Positions 8,676 to 19,315 of a stretch of DNA of 34,403 nt are shown here, in pieces. The notes under the pieces are model-generated. The model did not search any database. It was given only the letters and a program-made list of their open reading frames with translations, and was not told the origin of the DNA. The translations under genes were made by a program, and so were the position numbers. The stretch's first letter is position 1. Every line of letters starts with the position of its first letter. The stretch lies in NCBI GenBank assembly GCA_900155495.1, contig FTLJ01001011.1, forward strand, positions 1-34,403. Direction: 5' to 3'. The stretch is from Porogramme epimiltina (lineage: Eukaryota > Basidiomycota > Agaricomycetes > Polyporales > Polyporaceae).

Positions 8676-8982
8676 GATTGGGGATGATCAGGTCATCGGT
8701 ATTAGATGTCGCAGGTACGTCTTCGAGGCGTCATTATATAGGGCAGGGCCATATTGCCAATGCATCAGGACGAAGCTTGAGTGAACGTTAGCTCGGGGAG
8801 GGCGAAGGTGTTTAATAACGTCAACCTTGAGCCGCCATGGTAGATGAAGACGGGCCGCTACACCGTCGTCGTTACAGCCAGATATCTGGATAATACGGAA
8901 TGACAGAAGAAGTCATCGAAGATCGTCCAAGTAAGTAAATTCATACACGTGGGAATCATTTCCGAGATCCATCTGAGGTGCT
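8676..8982. other. Intergenic, upstream region of member 2
   Basis: Besides the TATA box it carries sequence shared with the upstream region of member 1, including the palindrome CCAGATATCTGG at 8878-8889. No gene. Confidence 0.5.
8734..8740 (-). promoter_or_regulatory. TATA box of membrane-protein gene 2
   Basis: Minus-strand CCCTATATAATG about 59 bp upstream of the ATG at 8675, identical to the element before member 1. Confidence 0.6.
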
Positions 8983-9611
8983 TTAGGAGACAGACGAGCG
9001 CCGTGAGTGGTCATGGTACTCCTTTCCACCGCCCGTGACAAGGGGCGCCGCTTGGCTTCCTCCTAGCCCGCCGTACCTCGATGGGACTGCTTCGGCCTCA
9101 TCATCTTCCGCCCCAGACTCCCGCTTCGACGCGACTACGGCATAGATGATAATGACGACCGCGAAGAAGAGGAGCGCCCCGACAACGCAAAGCCCTATCG
9201 TCAACCCGCGGACCTTCGCCGCGCTCTCCGAGATGATGCAAACTGGCGGGATCAGTTTGGTAGGGGTCGAGGTGCCCAGCGGGGGAGAGCCGGAGATGGG
9301 GTTTGCCGTCACCGTTACTGTTACGGTGACTGGGATGTATATTGGCGGTTGGATAGCCCTGACGGCTCTCCGTTCGTCGTAGTGGCCAGTTGCGACCGTG
9401 GGGATAGGCGTTAGGTCCTTAAGTGTCCCGGATCGTGAGTATATGGCATCAGCGAAGATGGTGTCCTACTCACTGCAGAGCCTCGGGAATGTGGTATTGC
9501 TGTGGTAGCAACTCCATCAGAGCTCTCACTTGAAGAAGGCTCAGATGCCGCTCCCCCAACGATGGTGGCGAAAAGGCACAGGAGGATGAGGAAGGCGGAT
9601 CCGAATTGCAT
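8983..9611 (-). CDS. Small single-pass membrane protein (local family, member 3)
   Basis: Exon 1 is 9611-9474 and exon 2 is 9417-8983, with a 56-nt intron (donor GTGAGT, acceptor AAG), giving 190 aa. The ATG at 9611 was chosen because it starts a good signal peptide (MQFGSAFLILLCLFATIVGG); longer forms further upstream add only unlikely sequence. The ectodomain is Ser/Thr/Pro-rich with a Val-Thr repeat (PVTVTVTVTVTANP). The membrane span LTIGLCVVGALLFFAVVII is followed by an acidic/Ser tail ending PLVTGGGKEYHDHSRRSS. Member 4 ends with a similar PLVGVESKEYHEF. Both genes have a phase-0 intron after residues 46-48. Type I membrane protein of unknown role; the acceptor AAG is not the usual CAG/TAG. 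Confidence 0.72.
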
Positions 9612-10405
9612 GTGAGGGCAGCGAGAGCGATTCGGATAGCTGAAAGCAGCTGGGAAGTTGTTATGGCGCCCTTGAGTCGTGCCGTCCTGCGTTAAATACT
9701 TGCACGAACCGAGGACAGAGGCTCTGAACCCCGACTTCCAAAGTTTGAGGTACAATGGCTGAGTACAGCGTAGAGCTGAGCGCCGACGCCTGTGCCAATT
9801 TGGTGAATGCTAGTGAGACCGCGAGCGCTGATTTTGTCTGGTAGCGGAAGTTTGCCGGTGGCGTGGGGTGAGCATCGGGACCCACATGTAGAACCCAGAG
9901 TCATGATTGATAATGACAGTCAAGCTGCAAACTGAAGTGATCAAATGCCGGGCACTGCTTAGGGTGGGTCAGTGTCCAAAGCTGAAGATTCCGGGGGTAC
10001 TGGAGAAGCTCTCTTCCCCGAGAGGTTGCGTGTTGTAATGATTGGGGCGCCCATCCCCGGAGCGATGGCGAGTGGTTGCCACAGCGAATTTGAAACAGTG
10101 GAAACATTCTTCATGTGTAGGAGCTGTGATGGGGACGAATCAATTCCTATAGAATGGATATATTTCAAATCTGATTCGTACCTTCGTCGAAACGCGGGTT
10201 GTCGGGACTGGCGGAGTATAAGACACGCCTTACATGACGCGGAGTACCCTGGCCCCGGGGGTATGTGCTGGATCAGTATATACAAACCTATGTTAAGAGA
10301 CCTTAAGAGTGCTGCACGCAATAAAACTATCAAGGAAACGATGCATATGGTGTCAAGTTATCAACATATATATGTCAGGATCACCAGTAAGAAGACTGAA
10401 TGAGA
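9612..10405. other. Intergenic, no supported gene
   Basis: Upstream region of member 3 (TATA-like CAAGTATTTAACG near 9690) and 3' flank of member 4. Open frames on both strands (9972-10403 plus, 9959-10333 minus) overlap each other and show no recognisable features. Confidence 0.45.
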
Positions 10406-11153
10406 TCAGTTCGAAAACTCGTGGTACTCCTTGCTTTCCACGCCTACCAAAGGGCTCCTATCATCTCCGTCTTGTACCGCCTTTCCAATGTTTCCCTCGG
10501 CGCGTCTCAATCGCAGGGCGAGATAGATTATGGCGATAATGGCCACCACAAGGAAGACAGCAAGGACGCAAACTACGCTGATCAGTGAGCGGATCAGCTT
10601 TGAGCTCTTTTTGTCTTTGCATGTTGTATTGGAGGAACTGCTGAATTGAGAGGATGACGAAGAGGATGAAGATGCTGGGAATGCTCCGAGGGAGGTCGAT
10701 GATGGATTAGACAGTGGCTGCGACGAATGAGACACTGGTGGTAATGAATGGGATGGAGAGGATGGGGAATCATCAACGGCATGCGTCGCCGCACCCTTGT
10801 TTGATGATGGAGCCTTGCGAGCACTACGGGGCTCTCTGAGCCTGAGGGCGTGTCTAACATCGCTAGTGTGCAGCTGGCTGGACTGCCCCTCTTCATTCCG
10901 GCACGGTGCCTCAAAGCCCGCCACAACCACCAACCCGGTGGGTTGAACGAACACCTGCGTTATGCACATTTCTCAGCTAATGCACTGATGCTAGCGAGAA
11001 GGTACTTACATCATCTCTATAGCCGAACTTTTCGGCCCTCGCCACCACAGGTTCAACTCCTGGTGGGCGCCCCTCTTCTGAGTGTGGGAATGCTTTGGAA
11101 AGCGTGATGGCGCAGAGACAGCACAAGACAAGAGTAGTACGTCCGAGTAACAT
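10406..11153 (-). CDS. Small single-pass membrane protein (local family, member 4)
   Basis: Exon 1 is 11153-11010 (48 codons) and exon 2 is 10954-10406, with a 55-nt intron (GTAAGT...CAG, phase 0), giving 230 aa. The signal peptide is MLLGRTTLVLCCLCAITLSK. The ectodomain is long and Ser-rich, with runs of serine near residue 145 and a basic KDKKSSK just before the span. The membrane segment is LIRSLISVVCVLAVFLVVAII, followed by ALRLRRAEGN and a tail ending SPLVGVESKEYHEFSN. The end shares the PLV...KEYH motif with member 3. Predicted type I membrane protein, possibly O-glycosylated outside. Function unknown; a cell-wall sensor-like architecture is one guess without motif support. Confidence 0.72.
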
Positions 11154-11286
11154 GCTGAGTTGAAGTTTGTCGCGTGGGTCGAGCGGGAGGGGCCTAGGTG
11201 CGTTACGATGGAGAGAATACTGAAGGACGCAGCTGAGCCACACACCGCACGATGTGCAATCAGGGATGGGGCAGGCTCCGGCTCAA

Positions 11287-11325
11287 GTTGCACAGCCTGC
11301 ACTGGGGCTCACGGGGTTTATAAGG
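11287..11325 (-). promoter_or_regulatory. Promoter block of membrane-protein gene 4
   Basis: Plus-strand GTTGCACAGCCTGC...CACGGGGTTTATAAGG; on the minus strand a TATA box (CCTTATAAACC) about 165 bp upstream of the ATG at 11153. Nearly the same block lies at 7824-7870. Confidence 0.5.
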
Positions 11326-12182
11326 GCTTACGCGTACGTTTGTCACCGCCACGTGCACGAGTACACACGTTTGTCTCAAAACGTTGCCGTAGCCTGTGGG
11401 GTAGGTTTATTGAAAGCTGCATCCTGTACAAGTATGGCGGTAGTGGCGTGACGACAAGACTGCGTCATGTCGCCACAACTTCATGCTGCGTTATCCAGCT
11501 GCATCAAAATTTCCCGTAGTATGTCAGTATTTTCGGAGCGTTGGATAGAGTTCCGGACTCCGGGTATGTGGGAGATCTCGATAGGGCGACGCGACTGTGC
11601 TTGCAGGGTTCCGCTAGATTGGTGGACAAACCGCTCGGGGAGGGGTGTCAAATCGCGATCTCCGGATCGAAGAGCTGTGAGCAGGGCCTGGCCTGTGCAG
11701 ATCTCCAGGGCCGCGCTGGGCAGGGTTCAGAGAAGTTGCACTGGCCGTGGCCCGCGTTCTTTTGCATCGCATGATGGCGCCTTCGCTGTCAGTTCCGAAC
11801 GGCTCCGAGTCTGTGCGCCACGTTATTAGGTTATTGTGGCGGAAGAAGATAAGAATACTTGCTGTGAGAGGCGTCAGATAGTTGATGACGATAGCAAGTG
11901 GGACACCCTGCCGGAGGTTTCTTGAGTGCGTGACGGCGGGCGGTGCTTCATAGACGAGCTATTTTAGGCTCGGCGCATGGAGAGGAGAATAATATCGATA
12001 TACATTAGTGTATTGTGCACGCGATACAGAGGAGTAACAATTGGGATCCACCGAGGAGAGCTAATCGTGAGTCAGAAGACGCCAGGCGAGAGAAACGGAA
12101 CGCGGGCAGGGGCGACGGCAGCTGCGCAGTATATACAAATGGCAGAGTCTTATCCATAGGGTCCGGTTCAACCAGCTACCCA
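11326..12182. other. Intergenic, no supported gene
   Basis: About 860 bp between the promoter of member 4 and the 3' end of the Sds3-like gene. Open frames at 11467-11829 and 12015-12413 (plus) carry no recognisable features and are probably chance. Confidence 0.45.
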
Positions 12183-15100
12183 TCACGGCCCGTCTACGGG
12201 CACGACTTTTGTCGTGGGCGGCACCTTGTCCCCGAGGGACGTGCCCGTCAAGCGAGGCACGGGAGGGAGGATCGGGTGGAGCGCGGGCGGCGCTACGAGG
12301 TCGCGCGAGGGCAGCGGGCCGCTCGAGCTCGTCGCGATAGGCGCGATATTCCCACTCTCGGGGATGGGGAAGCCACCGAGTTTCACAGGGGCGGCCTTGG
12401 CCATCCCGGGTGAGCGCGGGCGAGAAACTCTCGAACCAGGACTGCCAACTATGTGAGGGCTGAGTGGGTGCGAGGGTGGGGGAGAAAGGGGTCCGCCTAG
12501 GGGTAGACGGCCTGATACCGGTGGGCGAGTGGGAGAGCGATGTGGGCCAGCAAACGCCGGGCCCGACGGGCTAGTTGGAGGGAGGACACGGCCGTTGTTA
12601 TGGGGTGGGGAACCGAACGGACCATAGAAGGATGACGACGGGGGAACAGGCTGAGGGATTCGGGTACTGGGTGGCCGTTGGCCGGGAGGTGAAACCATGG
12701 TGTGGGCAAGACCGTGAGATGAAGAGGAGGGCCGAGGTAGGTCAGGGTCTTCAGCCGACCACGAACCCCGTCGCGATGCAGGTCTTGACGAGAGAGGGTT
12801 AGAAGTGCCCACGTTGTTTGGACCGGGTGGTTTCCTGGGGGTCGTGCCATGCGGGCTTGCCTGCAGCGCCTGTGAGGGACCCATGGTAAACGGGGTCATC
12901 AAACGTTCATGCGCGCCAGCCTGGGGCGGACCCAACGGACCTAGTACTTTCCCGTCGTCGACGCGTTCCCGATCCCGATCCCGCTCCCGGTGCCGTTGTG
13001 TCTCGCCCGCTGTCGGAGGGTACATATCCTCGCTGCTACCTTTCCAGAAAGCCGACATCTGAGGAGAGGTTATGGGGGGCTTGTTGGGTGGTGCCGATAG
13101 CTCGATGACTTCTGTAGGCGCGCCAGACCGCGCACGACGCGGTTCAAAGTCACGTGCACCTGGGGGGCTGAGTGTATGCGGAGCCGGTCCTCCATTGGAG
13201 TTGTGTAGTCCGGACATTGGCGGGCCGAGAGGCGCGCCGGGATGGGCATGGTGATGATGGTGTATGTGGTGGTGATGGTGCTGGTGGGTATGAGATCCGT
13301 GGTGGTGGCCCGCTTGTGCTTGGGCGCCTCCGTGCACATGCTGGTGAGGATGCTGATGCGCGGGGTGTCGCGACTGCGTGTGGGCCAGGTGATACGCACG
13401 CTCCTCTCGCTCCCTGTCGCGTTCAGCACGCTCTCGCTGAGACATAACGTCGCTCATGCGCTCGCGGTCGCGCGGGTCCACATCACCGTTGATACGTTTT
13501 GATTCCTTTCCACTGGGAGGACCAGACCAACCATTCGACTTTGGGCCAACGAAACTAGGGGGAACAGGACCACCGCCGAGTGTTGTAGGCACCAATGCAT
13601 TGACACCGTTGCTGAGGGGGACGGGTGATATCGATCGTCGCATGAGAGTGGATGGGCCGAACTGCTGCTGAGAGGGGTGCCCGGGAAGTCCTGAGGGATG
13701 CCGTACGCTCATCATATCCTGCTCAATGTGCATCTGGGAGTGAGGCACGTGAGGGATGCTTCCAGGAGGTGCAGAATGGTGATGCGGCAGACGAGGGGGA
13801 CCGAAATTTGGAACCATACCCTGCGGAGGCAGTTGCTGTGGTGGGGCGTACCTAGTCGGCCCATCGATGATTTGCATGCCCATGGGGTGTACGTCCATTC
13901 CGTATGGAATGCCGCCGCCGTTCAAAACAGCACTCATGAGCTCCGGGGCGTTGTGATGACTATTGAAGCCCAAGGGGTTTCTGTGCCGGATAATGGTGTC
14001 CATGTCTTGTGCGACCTCTCCACGCGACAAAGAGGAGAGCGTAGGGTACACGAGGGGAACTTGAGACGATAGTTCTCTCTTCCGAGGGCGTTTGTTCAAA
14101 GGAACTGCCGATTCAGGGAGACCAAATGGACTGGATTTGACGATTTCACGGAGGGATGGCGCGGGAGGAACTTCAAGCAGAGGTTGCGGGAACGACCGGG
14201 CTGCGCAAGATTCAGCGGGTGGTCTGACCTATACGACAGACTATCACGCACCTCCCTGGGGCCTCTCCAATGCTCGGCGTTGGCGTTCAAGAACGCGCTT
14301 CCTGCCATTAGTCTCTGATATCATCTGTTTCTGAAGTTGGTCTCGTTCGTACTGTAGTGGTATCGTCAGGATATTCTTGGAAGGGATGGATATTAGCGTT
14401 GAGAACTTACTTTCCAGGTACTCCAAGCACCAGCCTCATCAAGCTTGCGACGCTTAGTAGCGTTCTCTACTTCGTAGTCTCGCCTACGCGACGCGAGTTC
14501 GAGGCGTTTATCACGTCTGTTCGAAAGCTCGGTGTGTAGGTGCAACAATTCGGGGTGGGTGCCTTTATAGCAGCCAGATAAGAATCTGCGTTCACGAGGA
14601 TTCCAAGAGACGCACCATTCGCAATGAGGCCTTCCTCCCACGCTAATGAGTCCATCTTCTCTACATAAAGCCTCTCCCGAAGAAGCGCGAACTTGAGCTC
14701 GATCGTCGCGAGGACATCTAGCGCTTCCGCACGATGCGCAGGCTGCATGTCCGCGTCCAGGTCCAAATCCGGCGTGGCCGCGTCCATGTCGTCGGGGTCC
14801 AGATCATCACCGTCCTGCAGACCACCTTGCTCCCCGTCTAGGTCGTTGTCGGCGAGGTCCGCGGCAGCCGCCGCACGCGAACGACGGGCCGCGCGCGTGC
14901 GACCCTTGCCTTTCCGGTTTCTTGCCCCGCGCGCGACGGGCTTGCGCTCCGGCTCGGGTTCAACTTCGGGCTCGGATGGGACCTCTTGTTCCTGTTCGGG
15001 TTCAACAGATGGGAAGCGCGACGAAGCGCGCGAGCCAGAGGGTGATGATTGTTGGGAGGAGCCGGGAGAGGGTGGTCGGAGGAGACTCGCACCGCCCATG

Positions 15101-16026
15101 ATCGACGACGCCGCGACGGCGACAGGAGACATGAGGACAGCAGGGGGCGCGTCGACATCCATGGTCACGTCCGGGTCGGCATCCTGCGCGTCAATGACGC
15201 CCTCCGCGGGTGTGACAGCTTCGGTGGTGGGAGGTTCGTCCGGGTCGGGGATGTCGACGTCTTCGGGGGGGATATCTTCGTCTTCATCAACCTCCGAGAC
15301 CTCTTTCATGACAGGAGTGGTTTCCGGAATCTCCTCTTCGTCGACTTCCTCTTCTCCAAGAACATCGTTCTCTTCGTCGGTGAGGTCAGGTGACGCCACG
15401 GCCTTGGGGGAGGGGGAGATGTCAGGCTCGTCGAGCTCCCCGTCATCGGGGTCGCCGTTCTCTTCACCGGAGAGCTCTCCGTCGACATCTCCGTCGACGT
15501 CGTGGAGCGGTTCGTGGGTGAGCGCCTCGTCTGCAGACTCGGGCTCGTCTTCCTGCTGGACCTCCTCGTCGTTGACGTCGTCCTCGTTGTCGGTGAGCCC
15601 TTCTTCCCTGTCTGGGTCTGGCGTGAGGTCGCGGTCGGAGACATGGCCCTTTTCCTGTTCCTCCTCCTCCTCCTCTTCCATCGCCTTAGCGGGCCCTGCC
15701 TGCTCCTCTTCCTCTTCCTCCTCCACAAGCTTGTTGCGCCAATCGGACTTGTCCTTCTTCTCCGGCTTCTTCTTCACGGCCCAGTCCCACATACCTTGGG
15801 GAACTATACCGACTCGAGGTTTCTTCTTGCGTGCCGCAGAACGAGCCACATCGTCGTCGCCAGCTTCGTTGTCTTGTTCATCCTCGGTGAGTTCGGATAG
15901 CTCAGAGCCACTGTCAAGGCCCGTGTGCTGCTCCTCGTGGGAGTCGCGGGGTTGTTCTTCCTCCAGGGGTGCTGGAGACGGAGACGGAGAGCTGAGAGAC
16001 TCGAGGGAAGGTGATGAGCCCGGCAT
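12183..16026 (-). CDS. Sds3/Dep1-like subunit of a Sin3-type histone deacetylase complex
   Basis: Four exons: 16026-14616, 14562-14411, 14351-14252 and 14200-12183, giving 1226 aa. Start chosen at ATG 16026 (MPGSSPSLESL). Residues about 30-380 are highly acidic and Ser/Pro-rich. An Sds3-like helical domain spans about 430-555, spread over three introns: AEALDVLATIELKFALLRER, LYVEKMDSLAWEEGLIANG, THPELLHLHTELSNRRDKR, then a charged coiled coil to RRALERPQG. The domain is known from Sds3, Dep1 and BRMS1, scaffolds of Sin3-Rpd3 deacetylase complexes in the nucleus. The long C-terminal half is low complexity: Pro/Gly-rich, an RD/RE-rich helix (795-830), and a His-rich tract (about 829-875) with runs of five histidines. 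It is far longer than yeast Sds3 or Dep1. It diverges from the F-box gene across 240 bp. Confidence 0.85.
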
Positions 16027-16266
16027 CGTCGAGCACGACGAGCAGCGCAGTGAGGACAACGAGTACAGAGGCAAACGGCGGCGGCGGGACGAGTCCACGC
16101 GCCGATCCAACGGCAAGTGCCGGCGATCTTTGGCGCCTAAGTCACGTGTCTGGCCCGTACGCGCGTCACGCCTGACGCCCGATTTGACTTCGAAGAAACG
16201 TTGGTTGCGAACCACCACCACCGCTTCTCCTGTCCGACTGACCGGTCTACCACAGAGTTCGCAACA
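16027..16266. promoter_or_regulatory. Shared bidirectional promoter
   Basis: Only 240 bp separate the two divergent ATGs at 16026 (minus) and 16267 (plus). No TATA box is obvious. Both genes must take their core promoters and 5' leaders from this stretch. Confidence 0.55.
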
Positions 16267-17955
16267 ATGGTTTCAGCGGACAATGTCAACCTGGACTGCC
16301 TTGAACTCATTTTTGCTTTTTTGGCTGGGAACGACTTGGTGTCGGTCTCGCTCGTCAGCAAGTCCTTCCTAGCCGCTGTTGTTCCTCGGTTATACAGGAC
16401 ACTGGCCTTCGGGTTAAACCAGGCGAAGCGCTATCCATCGGTAAACAGCTTCCGTTGAGAAGTACTCATCGCCACTAATGATTGACTAGATCATGTCGCC
16501 GTTCGCGGCAGTGTTGGCGCACAACAACCTTGCGCACTATGTCAGATACATTGGTGCGTCAACATAGCTGAATCTTGCAATAAAATTCTCAAATTAGTAT
16601 GCACAGATATTAGAGCGGTGCCTATCGTAAAATCTCTTCCGCAGCCTAGATTCATCGACGAGTGCACACGCACCATCTCTATATGCCGAAACCTAGGGTC
16701 GTTCACGTGCACAACGGATGTGATGCCGAGTTTCTTGTTCTCCCTGCGGCAAAAGAACACCCTAGAAAGTATCAGATGCATTGCGAACTTCACGACGGAT
16801 CAGGCCACCCAAGCCGCTCAGATCAAGAACCTTCGGTCACTAACGCTGGATTCTGGGTCGTGGAACGCTGTCGACATCCTCCCAAGATGGGGTACTGCGC
16901 TTGGCCCATCCCTTACATCGCTTACGCTAACGGTGCGTATCTTCACAGGATCTCCAATTCATTGAAATGACTGTCTCCATAGAATATCTCAACTCTCAAC
17001 TTCGAAATCATGGAGTCTACGCTCCCAAGTCTTACTCTTCTGGACAGCCTGCACGTCATCGGTTGCCCCAAGGTCGATCAAGATGTAATGATGCGATTAT
17101 TTACGTATGTGCCACAAATTCAGAGTTTAGCATTCACAAGCTACGTGAGTGCATATGGCAATGTTGTGTCGTGTCGACATTTGGACGTATCTGTTCACCG
17201 TCCTGTTCAGGAATCGGTACGACGTACCCCTCCCGTGATTACACCCCTCCCTCGTTTACGCCATCTCGCAATCGAAACTCAATGGGGTGCAACCCCAGGG
17301 GAGTCTACCCCCGCCTTCTGGACGACTGTCATCAACCTGACAAGGATGTGGTCCTGCCCTATCAAATCAATATCACTCAAGCTGTCGGACAAGATTATTC
17401 TTCAGGACGCTTTTGTCTCCAACCTTGTCGCCAGCTACCATGCTAGCCTCACGCACCTCACACTTCGCAACCTAGCGCTGTCGGCGGAGGGCATCACACG
17501 AATTTGTCGCGACTGCACGGAGCTAGAGTCATTAAAGCTGAGCGTACCCGCGAAAGGCATGGTCAGTCCCCTACCACTCTGCTACAGTGACATTGCGTTT
17601 GACAGCTATTGTTATAGGATAAATTCACGGACGCTGTCGCTCAAGCCAAGCAACTTCACACGATCACGGACGTGGGTGATGTGCATGGTCACCATACGCA
17701 GCGCGTGCACATACCCAAATCGCAAATACGTCAACTGATGGAGCGCCAGCCCACGCTTGAGAAGGTCATTGCAGATGGCCGCACTTGGACGGTATGCTAT
17801 CGCTTCTTGCACTTCTGCAACATTTTCTAACGAAAGCTCTCGTAAACTAGGCGACACGCTCTCCAGGAAAGGACTTCGAGCTTCAAGTGAAAAAGAATGG
17901 ACCAGTGCTTCGACACTGGTTTATGCCACCACAGAATGTTCTCGAGGCGTTGTAG
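16267..17955 (+). CDS. F-box/leucine-rich-repeat-like protein
   Basis: Seven exons: 16267-16440, 16490-16553, 16607-16932, 16983-17144, 17211-17561, 17618-17791 and 17851-17955, giving 451 aa. All junctions are in phase. The N-terminus, NLDCLELIFAFLAGNDLVSV followed by SLVSKSFLAAVVPRLYRTL, is a degenerate F-box, which would bind Skp1 in an SCF ubiquitin ligase. The rest has irregular leucine-rich segments (LRSLTLDSGSW, LTSLTLTNISTL, LTHLTLRNLAL, LESLKLSV), typical of the very large F-box family of Agaricomycetes. The target is unknown. The N-terminal motif is weak, so the F-box call is likely but not certain. Confidence 0.8.
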
Positions 17956-18228
17956 ATGGGGCCCTGGTGGTCCGTTATACCAGTACATTATTCTTCCCTC
18001 TCTCTGCTGTGCCGTATAACAAGGATCGCTACTCTTATTCGCACCGCTGTTCGAATTCTTTCCAATCATTAGGCAATCCTCTAATTCACGCTCCTGACGT
18101 GTGCTCCTCTCCAACATACATGTTGTATTTCGCCACAGTGTCTGAAGCAGGTCTGTCACCGTGCGTTGTCGTCACCTATAATCCATCCCGCACTCCAGTA
18201 TGCGTACACGCGTATAAATGTTCAGATC

Positions 18229-18255
18229 ACAAATCCGAGATCAATGACGTCATTC
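18229..18255 (+). promoter_or_regulatory. Conserved element with CRE-like TGACGTCA core, upstream of member A
   Basis: Twenty-seven bases matching the minus strand of 32419-32445 upstream of member E at all but one position. The core TGACGTCA (18245-18252) is a perfect bZIP/ATF-type palindrome; member E has TGATGTCA. The 5' part contains AATCCGAGATCAATGA in both. Conservation stands out against diverged flanks. The bZIP link is inference. Confidence 0.6.
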
Positions 18256-18275
18256 AAACCAGGGTTTGGTGACAC

Positions 18276-18312
18276 GGGCAAGCTCGGGCGGCTAACCGGA
18301 ATCTGAACTTGA
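18276..18312 (+). promoter_or_regulatory. Conserved promoter block shared by members A, B and D
   Basis: Reads GGGCAAGCTCGGGCGGCTAA then CCGGAATCTGAACTT. Close matches lie upstream of B (19694-19730, plus) and D (30981-31018, minus), within 30-70 bp of each ATG. It may be 5' leader or promoter. Confidence 0.55.
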
Positions 18313-18338
18313 CCTATACCGTGGAGTCGGTCACCGTC

Positions 18339-19315
18339 ATGCCTCCCGCTCAATCCAAGTCAGTCAAGGTAAGTTGCATAGCCTGTGCACCAGTCTCACT
18401 CTCGTTATGATTTCTCGCAGAGGCAAACACGGTCCAAACCTTATGATGTGGTCGTCGGTAGTTCAAGCTCTGCCACCTCCGCCACGCGACGCGACGCGCC
18501 CTCCGCCACCATTTTATCGCCGTCAAATTCCCAAAGTGACGCGGATATAGTGGCGCATTTCTCCCAGACGACTCCTTATCGCGAGATATGTCATGAGAAG
18601 GTAGCAAAGTTCTTCCCTAAATACACCCCTCGGGACGACTTCGAGCTCTTGGCCCTCGCTTGCTGGTTTGGCAAACCTCACAACGCTACCGACGCTCAGA
18701 TTGCTGCATACCTGAAAGAGGAGTGGCGGATCATGGTGATGGAGTCGGGCGTGGAAAGGGCACATCAGAAGGTGCAAATGAGACTCGAGGAGAAGGTGCA
18801 AATGACGGGGGTGAGTGTTCCTGGTCTCTGAAGTGTTCGTCACAGGTCACCGACATGTGGTGTAGCTCAAGCCTACGGCGAAGACACGGCACGTCTACAC
18901 GCAACCGTTGCCGGGATGCAAGTACTCCCTCCGCTTGTACCCAGGGAATTATCACCATCGCGCGTGGACGATGGACTTTGTGCTCACCGCAACGGGCCAG
19001 CCGGTCAACTCCCCCTTCGAGTTTAAGTTGATGGCCGCCCCGAATCCAAAGAGTCCCTGGCTTTTCGGCATGGGCGGACGGATCAAGTCCTTGGAAACGA
19101 AATTCGGTGTGAAACAGAACGATATATATCCTGGAGAAGAGAAATTTCTTCTGCAAGACGGACAAACTTGTCTCTTGACGCGTCCAGGGAAGCGAACTGT
19201 ACGATTCACGGTCCCAATCCGCCCGTTGCCAGAGCCAAAGAAGGCAGTGGAGGAAGACAAAGGGGAGTACGACGATTTGGTGTTTCCCGAAGTTCTGTCA
19301 CCGTCGGATCCATAG
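18339..19315 (+). CDS. Unknown-family protein, member A
   Basis: Three exons: 18339-18368 (ten codons, MPPAQSKSVK), 18421-18810 and 18866-19315, giving 289 aa. The second exon starts with a basic RQTRSKPYDV, then a Ser/Ala-rich linker, then a helical domain (IVAHFSQTTPYREICHEKV, FFPKYTPRDDFELLALACW, DAQIAAYLKEEW). The third exon is a probably beta-rich domain: TRHVYTQPLPGCKYSLRLYP, WTMDFVLTATGQPVNSPFEF, PGEEKFLLQDGQTCLLTRPG, RTVRFTVPIRPLP and an acidic end. There is no signal peptide or membrane span, so it is probably intracellular. The start is supported by the same MPPA first exon in four other copies. I do not recognise the domain. The basic N-terminus might direct it to the nucleus, which is inference only. 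Shared promoter elements link it to B, D and E. Confidence 0.85.

Larger units (their letters stand above)
17956..18338. other. Intergenic with promoter of family member A
   Basis: 3' flank of the F-box gene and promoter of the next gene. A TATA box (GTATAAATG, 18212-18220), a CRE-like element (18229-18255) and a second conserved block (18276-18312) are listed separately. Confidence 0.5.

Noticed and set aside
9972..10403. 143-codon plus frame and 124-codon minus frame in the same place
   Set aside because: Neither starts with a good ATG context or shows known features; they overlap and cannot both be real. Left as intergenic.
12183..14099. 638-codon minus-strand frame as a separate gene
   Set aside because: It begins at a TTG without context. 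Splicing from upstream exons keeps the same frame and joins it to the Sds3-like domain.
14693..16372. 559-codon plus-strand open frame, very Ser-rich
   Set aside because: It is the antisense shadow of the acidic exon 1 of the Sds3-like gene: GAG/GAT-rich codons read as serine on the other strand. The minus-strand exon has a recognised domain and clean splicing.
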